10,919 bases of DNA from NCBI GenBank assembly GCA_031412575.1, contig JANODG010000180.1, positions 1-10,919 of the forward strand, in the 5' to 3' direction. Below the pieces are notes generated by a model that was given only the letters and a program-made list of their open reading frames with translations, was not told the origin of the DNA and searched no databases. Position 1 is the first letter of the stretch; the number at the start of each line of letters is the position of its first letter. Positions 1-6,271 of the stretch are shown in pieces. Made by a program: the position numbers and the translations under genes. Source of the stretch: JAMLIO01 sp031412575. GTDB taxonomy: Bacteria > Bdellovibrionota > Bdellovibrionia > Bdellovibrionales > UBA1609.

Positions 1-91
1 GAATGGCCTCGTTACATAACTTTATGTAGTCAGATTCTGCGGCCGTGGTTTTAAGTAGGGTGTGATCAATATATTCATTAAGGTTTGGCAT
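1..91 (-). CDS. deoC: deoxyribose-phosphate aldolase, N-terminal fragment (cut by window edge)
   Basis: Reading the minus strand from an ATG at 91-89 gives 30 open codons that run off the window. The translation begins MPNLNEYIDHTLLKTTAAES and continues DYIKLCNEAI. The run Y-I-D-H-T-L-L-K followed by an acidic/Ala stretch and L-C-x-E-A is the usual start of class I DeoC, which cleaves 2-deoxyribose-5-phosphate to glyceraldehyde-3-phosphate and acetaldehyde in nucleoside catabolism. The catalytic lysines lie outside the window and cannot be checked. The gene sits 47 bases downstream of the pilT stop on the same strand, so it may be co-transcribed with pilT. The ribosome binding site is poor (GGGG directly against the ATG). 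The identification rests on 30 residues only. Confidence 0.82.
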   Translation of the reverse strand, partial: MPNLNEYIDHTLLKTTAAESDYIKLCNEAI

Positions 92-138
92 CCCCAAAGA
101 CTAGTATGAGTTTTTAGTTTTAGGCAACACCTATGCAA

Positions 139-1203
139 TTAGCCAACTTTTGCAAATAAAGTTGGTTTTTTACCAATCGAATACATAACTTCCGAAGCTT
201 GTTCAGCAGTAATTAGTTTACCATCGACAAGTTGTTTCAAATGCATTTCCAAAGGTAGCATCCCTTGTTTGATACTGGTTTGCATGACCGATGGGATTTG
301 AAATGTTTTACCTTCACGAATCAAGTTCGCCACCGCAGAGTTATTCATTAACACTTCAATAGCTGCAACTCGTCCATTCCCATCTGCTCTTTTGATAAGC
401 ATCTGAGATACGACTCCTCTTAAACTTTCTCCAAGCATGGCCTGAATTTGTTTTTGCTGTCCTGCAGGGAACATATCAATTAGACGATCTAAAGTTTTCG
501 AAGCTCCATTGGTGTGTAGTGTTCCGAAAACAACGTGACCCGTTTCCGCAGCACTGATCGCCAATTGCGTAGTTTCCAAATCCCTTAACTCACCAACAAG
601 AATAACATCTGGATCTTCCCTTAAAGCCGCTTTCAAAGCATTAGCAAAGGATCGGGTGTGAGTTGTTACTTCACGCTGGTTAACCAGTGAAGATTTGTTC
701 GCATGCACGAATTCGATAGGATCTTCAATTGTAAGAATATGCTTTTTTTCGTGTTGGTTAATGTAATTAATCAATGCGGCAAGTGTGGTTGATTTACCAG
801 AACCTGTCGGACCTGTAACCAAGATCAAACCTCTTTCGCAAGACACTAAATCGTAAAGTGACGGAGGCAAGTTTAAGTCTTCAAGTCTTAAAATTTTTGT
901 AGGGATCTGTCTAAAAACGGCTCCCAAACCATTTTTTTGCATGAAGATGTTGCAACGAAAACGACCAACACCACGAACTTCATAAGCGCAGTCTAGTTCC
1001 CATTTCTCGATAAAATCCTTTTTTTGTTTTTCGCTAAGAATTTCAAACAATAAACTTTTTAAATCTTCGTGAGAAAGAGGTGCACTTTGCGCCGGATGCA
1101 TGTCGCCATGAACTCGAAAGTAGGGGGTTGTACCGGCAGATAAATGTAAGTCAGATGCTTTCTGATCCATCATTATTTTTAGTAAACCATCCAACTGAGC
1201 CAT
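139..1203 (-). CDS. pilT: type IV pilus retraction ATPase PilT
   Basis: This is a cytoplasmic hexameric ATPase that powers pilus disassembly, twitching motility and surface retraction. At 354 residues it has the usual PilT length. Visible motifs are Walker A GPTGSGKS (131-138), the Asp box LTIEDPIEFVH (157-167), Walker B DPDVILVGELRD with Glu205, and the His box HVVFGTLHTNGA (223-234). The C-terminal AVANLIREGK (290-299) matches the AIRNLIRE signature of PilT and argues against PilU or PilB. The start ATG at 1203-1201 is preceded by a good Shine-Dalgarno, AAGGAAA, at about 5 bases. No other pilus gene is nearby; pilT often sits apart from the pilin cluster. It is divergent from rng. Its last codons lie inside a perfect inverted repeat (143-165). 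Whether the genome has other pilT copies cannot be told here. Confidence 0.96.
   Translation of the reverse strand: MAQLDGLLKIMMDQKASDLHLSAGTTPYFRVHGDMHPAQSAPLSHEDLKSLLFEILSEKQKKDFIEKWELDCAYEVRGVGRFRCNIFMQKNGLGAVFRQIPTKILRLEDLNLPPSLYDLVSCERGLILVTGPTGSGKSTTLAALINYINQHEKKHILTIEDPIEFVHANKSSLVNQREVTTHTRSFANALKAALREDPDVILVGELRDLETTQLAISAAETGHVVFGTLHTNGASKTLDRLIDMFPAGQQKQIQAMLGESLRGVVSQMLIKRADGNGRVAAIEVLMNNSAVANLIREGKTFQIPSVMQTSIKQGMLPLEMHLKQLVDGKLITAEQASEVMYSIGKKPTLFAKVG
143..171 (+). terminator. plus-strand terminator-shaped hairpin overlapping the pilT 3' end
   Basis: Perfect 8-bp stem CCAACTTT (143-150) with AAAGTTGG (158-165), a 7-base loop, then six T (166-171). The T run follows the stem on the plus strand, so the terminator shape faces transcription entering pilT from its 3' side. 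On the minus strand the T run is missing, so it is not a normal pilT terminator, although the stem would still form at the end of the pilT mRNA. The stem also encodes the final pilT residues (KKPTLFAKVG), so it could be a coding coincidence. The stem has few G-C pairs. Confidence 0.4.
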
Positions 1204-1328
1204 AGTAATTTCCTTAACATGTTAACTTAAATTGTTATCGGAAATTAAACGAAAAAACTTTTGAGTTCACCAGCTCATTTATCAAAGTATTTAAAGAATT
1301 TACAAAAAAAATTTGCACACACATGTTC

Positions 1329-1427
1329 GACTTTGGTCGCTGCTCATGCAGCACCATGTAAGCCCAAGGTCTTAGTCGCAAATTGCTAAACGCCATTTAA
1401 GGCCAAAGTCTGGCTTTTAAAATTTGG
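1329..1427 (+). promoter_or_regulatory. candidate structured leader upstream of rng
   Basis: The bases before rng hold nested inverted repeats. GACTTTGGTC (1329-1338) can pair with GGCCAAAGTC (1401-1410) over ten bases, with one G-U pair. Inside lies the hairpin GCTGC-TCAT-GCAGC (1339-1352), flanked by TGGT (1334-1337) and ACCA (1353-1356), which compete with the long stem. The 3' arm also has an alternative partner, CCAAA (1403-1407) with TTTGG (1423-1427). Mutually exclusive pairings of this kind suit a cis-regulatory leader. Genes for RNase E are known to be autoregulated through 5' UTR structure in E. coli, but no sequence relationship to that element is claimed. I see no convincing promoter; TTGAGT at 1261-1266 is only a weak -35 match. 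There is no clear Shine-Dalgarno before the rng ATG. Confidence 0.4.
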
Positions 1428-1445
1428 TCATGTTAAACCCAACGC

Positions 1446-3020
1446 ATGAGTTCAAAAATCTTAATTAATATTCGGCCTAATCAAACTCGAGTTGCGTACA
1501 CCGAAAATGGCAAACTTATTGATTTTCAAATCGAAAAAAGTGCCTCTCCAACACTCGTTGGCTCTGTATTTAAAGGCAAAGTGATGCGCGTATTACCTGG
1601 TATGCAAGCTGCTTTTGTGGATATTGGTTTAGATAAATCAGCATTTTTATATGTGGGTGATATCAGAGTGGATAACCAGACTGTAAATCAATTAAATTTA
1701 CAGGATGATTTTGCAACCACTGAAGAGCCTAAAGATTCTAACGCAGAAACAGAATCTATTAGCGGTCAGGCTCTTGCCGCTTCGCCAGTCGATGAAAGTC
1801 GAATTCCAATTCAAGATTTAATTCGTGAAGGTCAATTTATTTTGTGTCAGGTTGCTAAAGATCCTTTGGGAACAAAGGGTGCAAGAATCACGACTCATAT
1901 CTCATTGCCTGGAAGAAATTTAGTTTATATGCCCACTGTTCCACACTTTGGTGTTTCAAAAAAGATTGAAGATGAGAATGAAAAAAATCGTCTTCGCTCT
2001 ATTGTCGAAAAAATTAAACCTAAAGGTGGCGTGATTATCAGAACGGCCGGCGAGGGCGCAACTGCAGACTCGTTAAGGTTTGACGTAGATTATCTAACGC
2101 GCGTTTGGAAGGAAGTTCAACGTAGTTATGATAAAAGAAAAAACCCGGGGCACGTTCATCGTGAACCGGACTTAGAACTTCGTGCATTAAGAGATTTTTT
2201 AAATTCATATGTTGACGAAGTTATTGTTGATAACCGCAGATCTTTTAGAAAAATCCAGGCGTTTTTGACGCAATTTATCCCTAAATATAAAAATAAAATT
2301 AAGTTACACAACGATGTGATACCACTCTTTGACGAATACAATATTGATATCGAAATTTCCAGATCTTTAGATCGAAAGATTTGGTTAAAGTCCGGTGGAT
2401 ATTTAGTTTTTGATGAAGCCGAAGCTTTAACAGTTGTGGATGTAAATACTGGTAAATTTGTCGGGAAAAAAGATATCGAAGACACTATTGTTCAAACGAA
2501 TCTTGAAGCGGTTAAAGAAATTGCGCACCAGCTTAGAATTAGAAACTGCGGCGGTATTATCATTTTAGATTTGATTGATATGACTAGTGAAATTCACCGC
2601 GATCAAGTGATGAAGTCCCTCCTCGAAGAATTAAAATTAGACAAAGCCAAGACTAATGTTTCCCCAATTTCAGATTTGGGGTTAGTTGAAATGACTCGAA
2701 AACGTATTCGACCAAGTTTAGTTTCAGTTTTGTGTGAGCCTTGCAGTTACTGCGAAGGCACAGGTTACATTAAGCGACCAATGACCGTATCCAATGAAAT
2801 ATTTAGATCCCTTGAGCGCTTAAAAGATTCGATGGATCAGACAAAGATGGCAGTGATCCGTTGTCATTCTGATGTTGCGGATTGGGTTTACGAGGAAGAA
2901 TCAGAAAGTCTTGATTTTATAGAATCGAAAATTAACTCTTCTGTGGTTTTTAAAGTAGAACCTAAATTTCACATTGAAGAGTACGCCATTGATGTGGTTT
3001 CCCAAGATACTCCAGGCTAA
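1446..3020 (+). CDS. rng: ribonuclease E/G family endoribonuclease, RNase G type
   Basis: This single-strand-specific endoribonuclease acts on 5S/16S rRNA processing and mRNA decay. The N-terminus (VGSVFKGKVMRVLPGMQAAF, then VDIGLDKSAFL) is the S1-type RNA-binding region, followed by DPLGTKGARITTHISLPGR, the 5'-sensor/RNase H-like section, and the DNase I-like catalytic core. The metal-binding aspartates are Asp332 (VVDVNTG) and Asp375 (ILDLIDM), spaced 43 residues apart as in E. coli RNase E. The zinc-link region reads LCEPCSYCEGTG (429-440), like RNase G. At 524 residues with no long C-terminal degradosome scaffold, it is RNase G-like rather than full RNase E. A roughly 35-residue acidic, low-complexity insertion (about 80-118) splits the S1 region compared with E. 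coli RNase G. The ATG at 1446 lacks an evident Shine-Dalgarno. It is divergent from pilT. Confidence 0.95.
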   Translation: MSSKILINIRPNQTRVAYTENGKLIDFQIEKSASPTLVGSVFKGKVMRVLPGMQAAFVDIGLDKSAFLYVGDIRVDNQTVNQLNLQDDFATTEEPKDSNAETESISGQALAASPVDESRIPIQDLIREGQFILCQVAKDPLGTKGARITTHISLPGRNLVYMPTVPHFGVSKKIEDENEKNRLRSIVEKIKPKGGVIIRTAGEGATADSLRFDVDYLTRVWKEVQRSYDKRKNPGHVHREPDLELRALRDFLNSYVDEVIVDNRRSFRKIQAFLTQFIPKYKNKIKLHNDVIPLFDEYNIDIEISRSLDRKIWLKSGGYLVFDEAEALTVVDVNTGKFVGKKDIEDTIVQTNLEAVKEIAHQLRIRNCGGIIILDLIDMTSEIHRDQVMKSLLEELKLDKAKTNVSPISDLGLVEMTRKRIRPSLVSVLCEPCSYCEGTGYIKRPMTVSNEIFRSLERLKDSMDQTKMAVIRCHSDVADWVYEEESESLDFIESKINSSVVFKVEPKFHIEEYAIDVVSQDTPG

Positions 3021-3129
3021 GGTCTGCAAACAGGCTTATATTCGATTTAAGGTCATCGAAGGCCATAAATAATGTCTAAATCAGATGAATTTCCTTTAAA
3101 ATTAAGGCTTTTAAGTCGATAAATGAGAT

Positions 3130-4044
3130 GTGAAGTTGTATGTTTTTGGCCCTTTTCTAATGATTTTTGCGTTTTATTCGCAGGTGCAGGCCTATAACAC
3201 TTTAGATCAAGGTTATGTGGATGAAAACCCAGATATTTTAGTGTGCGGTGGGGCATGTATTGGAGCTCCCGAAATTCAGACAATCATTGATACCGGTTTT
3301 GAAATTGAAAAACGTGGGCTTTACGTAGAACAACAAGATGAACCTAACCTTATTGAAACCCCTTGGGCTCAATCACGAACCAAATGGTTAAGACGTTTCG
3401 GAAAAAATTTATATTACCAAAATCGAAAGTACACGACGTCGGTTTTTAGAATTGGTGTAGGAATTCAAGATGAGAATCGTAGTTTCACGTCAGCCTTTTG
3501 GGGCGAGATTCGAAAGCCTTTGCTGTATGACTTAAGAAATAAAATCATCACACCCTTAAGGCGAAACTACAAAGACAGAAAAGTTAGTGTTTGGGCTGTT
3601 GAGCAAACCTTAGATATAGGTGCCTCCGCCATAGGATTAGACAGTTATGGTTACACATCCGATGTTTTTGACTCCGATGAAATTATCGATCGAAAAAGTT
3701 CGGTAAATACTAAATTTAGACCTAAAAGTGACCCTTATCAAGGCAGAGTCGGTGTCCAATTTCAGTAGAAATTCTATCAAGGTTACCGCGATCCCTTTTA
3801 CTTTGAAGTCCCGTACTTCTATTGTAATAACAATTGGGGGGTGGGGGATAGAGTATGCTCATATCTTCATCAAGTTCAGACCGCATATGGGTACAGATTT
3901 CGAGCAAATAAGAGAGACATTTCAATACAATTGTCAGTCTATTGGGAAGCCGAAAGTTTAGATCCAGAGGCTTATTTTGTGAATGAGGAATTCTACGATT
4001 TTAAGCCATGGGGCTTTCAATCCCGTATTTCTATCGCAATATAA
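3130..4044 (+). pseudogene. secreted envelope protein of unknown family, frame interrupted by an in-frame TAG
   Basis: I do not recognise the family. A GTG at 3130 opens a Sec signal peptide (MKLYVFGPFLMIFAFYSQVQ, then A, with VQA/YN as the likely cleavage site at residue 21). The frame runs 212 codons to TAG at 3766-3768, then stays open in the same frame for 91 more codons to TAA at 4042-4044. The downstream part is rich in Tyr, Phe and Trp, with alternating strand-like stretches (AYGYRFRANKRDISIQLSVY). This matches upstream stretches such as RIGVGIQ and GRVGVQFQ, so it looks like one protein of 304 codons, possibly a periplasmic or outer-membrane beta protein. The TAG could arise by one base change from CAG (Gln). 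Alternatives are a true 212-residue protein, stop readthrough or a sequencing error. The gene lies 109 bases after rng, with a weak ribosome binding site (GAG close to the start). Confidence 0.62.
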
Positions 4045-4092
4045 ACCTTAACTAGTGACGACAATTAATTAAGACTATTCCGAAAAGATAAT

Positions 4093-4139
4093 TTGACAAG
4101 CCAGACCCGAGCGTGGCACTTCTACAACTTTATCGGAGG
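4093..4139 (+). promoter_or_regulatory. rplU upstream region: -35-like TTGACA and strong ribosome binding site
   Basis: A perfect TTGACA (4093-4098) lies 50 bases before the rplU start, but no good -10 hexamer follows at 16-18 bases (the best is GCACTT at 4116-4121). The promoter call is therefore weak, although the position between the interrupted gene and the ribosomal protein genes makes a promoter here likely. The Shine-Dalgarno GGAGG (4135-4139), 8 bases from the ATG, is the strongest in the window, as expected for a highly expressed ribosomal protein. Confidence 0.4.
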
Positions 4140-4147
4140 ATATTTAT

Positions 4148-4735
4148 ATGTACGCTATCGTGCGCACCGGTGGTAAGCAATACAAAGTCGAAGCTGGAAG
4201 ATCTTTTAAAGTTGAAAAGATTGAACAACCTGTTGGAACAGAGTTTGAACTTACTGATGTTTTATTTATTGGTGGTGAGAAAGTTTTAGTTGGAGTACCT
4301 AGCGTAGCTAACGCAGCTGTTACAGTTGTTGTTTCTAAACAAGCTAAGGCCCCTAAAATTATCGTTTTGAAAAAGAAGCGTCGTCAAGGTTACAGAAAAC
4401 TTCAAGGTCATAGACAGTCATTCACAGAATTATTTGTAATGTCGATCAATGCTCCTGGTGTTTCTGCAAAAGCTGATAAAGAGCCAAAACTTTACACTGA
4501 TGAATTCAAAATGCAGGCTAAAATGGATAAACTTGCGATAGCAGAAGCTGAAATGGAAATGTCATCAGACGCTTCTTCTTCTTCAAGCTCTAAAAAACCT
4601 GCTAAGAAAGCGGTTGCAAAAAAAGCAGCAGCTAAAAAGCCAGCTGCCAAAAAAGTAGCTCCTAAGAAGAAAGCGGCGAAAAAGAAAGTTACAAAAGCGG
4701 CTCCAAAAAAGAAAGCTACTAAGAAAAAGAAGTAG
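4148..4735 (+). CDS. rplU: 50S ribosomal protein bL21 with a lysine/alanine-rich C-terminal extension
   Basis: Residues 1-102 form a complete L21, which binds 23S rRNA and contacts L20. It starts MYAIVRTGGKQYKV and carries the family signature KKKRRQGYRKLQGHRQSFTE (75-94). Most L21 proteins end near residue 103, but this one continues to 195. Residues 103-138 are mixed and partly acidic (AIAEAEMEMS), 139-148 are nearly all serine, and 149-195 are PAKKA-type repeats with 24 lysines in 47 residues, resembling the tails of histone H1 and bacterial H1-like proteins. The tail is probably disordered and nucleic-acid binding; whether it stays on the ribosome or acts elsewhere is unknown. The purine-rich tail DNA stays in frame throughout. 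The gene is first in rplU-rpmA, 97 bases before rpmA. Confidence 0.96.
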   Translation: MYAIVRTGGKQYKVEAGRSFKVEKIEQPVGTEFELTDVLFIGGEKVLVGVPSVANAAVTVVVSKQAKAPKIIVLKKKRRQGYRKLQGHRQSFTELFVMSINAPGVSAKADKEPKLYTDEFKMQAKMDKLAIAEAEMEMSSDASSSSSSKKPAKKAVAKKAAAKKPAAKKVAPKKKAAKKKVTKAAPKKKATKKKK

Positions 4736-4749
4736 TTAAGTAATATTTG

Positions 4750-4780
4750 ATAAATGGTTTTCTTAACGATGACCATTTGT
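4750..4780 (+). other. inverted repeat between rplU and rpmA
   Basis: AAATGGT (4752-4758) and ACCATTT (4772-4778) form a perfect 7-bp stem, extendable to 9 bp with one G-U pair, around a 13-base loop. No T run follows on the plus strand (the next bases are GAAAAAAAAG), so it is not a standard terminator. It could be an mRNA-stabilising or processing structure that tunes rpmA relative to rplU. Confidence 0.35.
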
Positions 4781-4832
4781 GAAAAAAAAGACAAAGTTGT
4801 TTATCACTAAAAATTTTTAAGAGGTATAAGTC

Positions 4833-5096
4833 ATGGCATCGAAAAAAGCAGCAGGTAGTTCAAGAAACGGAAGAGACTCACAAAGTAAAAGATTGGGAGT
4901 TAAGCGTTTTGGTGGCGAAAAAGTTAAGCCAGGAATGATTCTTGTTCGTCAACGTGGAACTCAGTTTCATGTTGGTAGAAACGTAAAAATGGGTCGTGAT
5001 CATACAATATATTCTATAATTGATGGTCATGTGAAATTTGAAAGAGTTGATAAAAAACGTTTGAAAATTAGTGTTTATCCATTAACAGCTGCATAA
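4833..5096 (+). CDS. rpmA: 50S ribosomal protein bL27
   Basis: L27 sits near the peptidyl-transferase centre, where its N-terminal tail reaches tRNA in the A and P sites. At 87 residues it has the normal length. It shows the family start MASKKAAGSSRNGRDS followed by KRLGVKRFGGEKVKPGMILV and RQRGTQFHVGRNVKMGRDHT. The usual His3 of MAHKKAGGS is Ser here, and there is no Firmicutes-type cleavable N-terminal extension. The start is supported by GAGG (4821-4824) 8 bases upstream. It follows rplU in the conserved rplU-rpmA-obg order and is closed by an intrinsic terminator at 5141-5177. Confidence 0.97.
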   Translation: MASKKAAGSSRNGRDSQSKRLGVKRFGGEKVKPGMILVRQRGTQFHVGRNVKMGRDHTIYSIIDGHVKFERVDKKRLKISVYPLTAA

Positions 5097-5140
5097 ACTA
5101 ATAAATCAGTATTTGTTGGTCAGTCTGTTAAAAATATAAA

Positions 5141-5177
5141 ACCAAAAGCTCTCAATGACCTTGAGGGCTTTTTTGGT
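5141..5177 (+). terminator. intrinsic terminator after rpmA
   Basis: AAAAGCTCTCAA (5144-5155), loop TGACC, then TTGAGGGCTTTT (5161-5172) gives a 12-bp stem with one G-U pair. The T run is TTTTTT (5169-5174), and the outer ACC (5141-5143) can pair with GGT (5175-5177). This is the clearest terminator in the window. It sits between rpmA and obgE, so obgE needs readthrough or its own promoter. A promoter-like TTGTTG (5113-5118), 16 bases, TATAAA (5135-5140) lies just before it. A second small hairpin, GACGTGA/TTACGTC (5184-5190 with 5196-5202), follows. Confidence 0.8.
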
Positions 5178-5227
5178 TTAAGAGACGTGAGTGTTTTACG
5201 TCGAAAAACTTTTTGTGAAAAAGAATT

Positions 5228-6271
5228 ATGTCTAAAATAAAATTCATTGATCGTGTAACTCTTGAACTCAGTTCAGGCTCTGGTGGCCCCGGATGCATCG
5301 CATTTCGCAAAGAGTCTAAAGTCCCACGCGGTGGTCCTAATGGTGGCGACGGTGGTCGTGGCGGTCATGTTGTTTTTAAAGTGAATGAACAAAAAAAATC
5401 ATTATTAGATTTAAAATTTAGTAGAAAATTAAAGGCCCAAAATGGTAACCCTGGTGAAGGCAATAACTGCACGGGTAAAAACGGCGAAGATTTAGTTGTG
5501 GAAGTTCCACCGGGAACTTTAGTGATTGATGAAAGCACAGATGAAGTTATTTTAGATTGTAAGCTTGGCGAAGATTATCAAATACTGACTGGCGGAATTG
5601 GCGGGAAGGGAAACACGTTTTATAAATCAAGTGTGCACCAAGCCCCAGAAATTGCTCAGAAAGGAATGCCCGGCGAAAGCATTGATGTTCGCTTAGAATT
5701 AAAGTTGATTGCCGATGTGGGCTTAGTTGGATTTCCAAATGCAGGAAAATCCACTTTAATTTCCGTAGTGTCTTCGGCAAAACCAGAAATCGCAAATTAC
5801 CCGTTTACGACCTTAAATCCGCATTTAGGTGTGGTTCGCGCGGGCGAGACAGACTCTTATGTTGTGGCCGATATTCCAGGATTAATACCAGGGGCGCATA
5901 CGGGTGCGGGTCTTGGATTAGAATTTTTAAGACATATTGAGCGCACTAGATTTTTCGTTCACCTGTTAGATGGTGATCCAAATAATGGGCGAGACATTGT
6001 AAGCGACTTTCACCAAATCAACGAAGAGCTTGAAAAGTACGATGAACTTTATGGCGGTAAGTATGGTCTTGAAACCTTATCTTCAAAGCCACAAATCGTT
6101 GTGTTGAATAAACTAGATTTGATTCCTGAAAATGAAAGAGAAATGTTTTTAGAGAATCTTCAAAAAGAACTTAAACAAGAAATTATTTCAATATCAGGTT
6201 ACACAGGCTATGGAGTTAATGAATTAAAAAACTTAATGGCTAAACTTGTGTTTACTAAAGGAGATGAATAA
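5228..6271 (+). CDS. obgE: Obg family GTPase, 50S assembly factor
   Basis: ObgE/CgtA is an essential GTPase in late 50S assembly and is linked to the stringent response. The N-terminal Obg fold (1-158) shows the glycine-rich runs SGSGGPGCIAFRKES, RGGPNGGDGGRGGHV and GGIGGKGNTFYKSS. The G domain has G1 GFPNAGKST (168-176), the switch FTTLNPHLGVV, G3 DIPGLIPGA (from 215), G4 NKLD (294-297) and G5-like SGYTG. The protein ends at residue 347, right after the G domain, so it lacks the OCT domain or acidic tail found in some Obg proteins. The start ATG at 5228 has only a weak AAAGAA-type ribosome binding site. The stop at 6269-6271 abuts the GTG of the next gene with no gap, which suggests translational coupling. 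Confidence 0.97.
   Translation: MSKIKFIDRVTLELSSGSGGPGCIAFRKESKVPRGGPNGGDGGRGGHVVFKVNEQKKSLLDLKFSRKLKAQNGNPGEGNNCTGKNGEDLVVEVPPGTLVIDESTDEVILDCKLGEDYQILTGGIGGKGNTFYKSSVHQAPEIAQKGMPGESIDVRLELKLIADVGLVGFPNAGKSTLISVVSSAKPEIANYPFTTLNPHLGVVRAGETDSYVVADIPGLIPGAHTGAGLGLEFLRHIERTRFFVHLLDGDPNNGRDIVSDFHQINEELEKYDELYGGKYGLETLSSKPQIVVLNKLDLIPENEREMFLENLQKELKQEIISISGYTGYGVNELKNLMAKLVFTKGDE

Noticed and set aside
1214..1225. 12-bp perfect palindrome TTAACATGTTAA before pilT
   Set aside because: A few 12-bp palindromes are expected by chance in AT-rich DNA of this length; there is no second copy or known regulator site to support an operator.
2156..2485. 109-codon minus-strand frame inside rng
   Set aside because: It lies opposite the conserved catalytic region of RNase G and resembles no protein family; it is a shadow of the real gene.
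3766..3768. TAG as a pyrrolysine codon
   Set aside because: Pyrrolysine is rare in bacteria and linked to methylamine methyltransferases; nothing in this protein resembles one and no pyl gene is present. A CAG to TAG change is simpler.
3728..3961. 77-codon plus-strand frame overlapping the interrupted gene
   Set aside because: It is in a shifted frame, overlaps the aromatic-rich downstream part, and lacks a signal or a ribosome binding site. It would be a frameshift product only if the TAG frame were wrong, which the continued in-frame coding argues against.
3841..4044. Separate small plus-strand gene of 67 codons
   Set aside because: It is in the same frame as the gene starting at 3130 and is only the part after the TAG; its ATG is internal, with no clear ribosome binding site, and the frame is open further upstream.
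4114..4119. TGGCAC as a sigma-54 -24 element before rplU
   Set aside because: The required TTGC-type -12 element is missing at the fixed spacing; the sequence there is CAACT.
4492..4794. 100-codon minus-strand frame resembling a Phe/Ala-rich membrane protein
   Set aside because: It is the antisense of the lysine/alanine repeats of L21; the hydrophobic look follows from complementing AAA and GCT codons.
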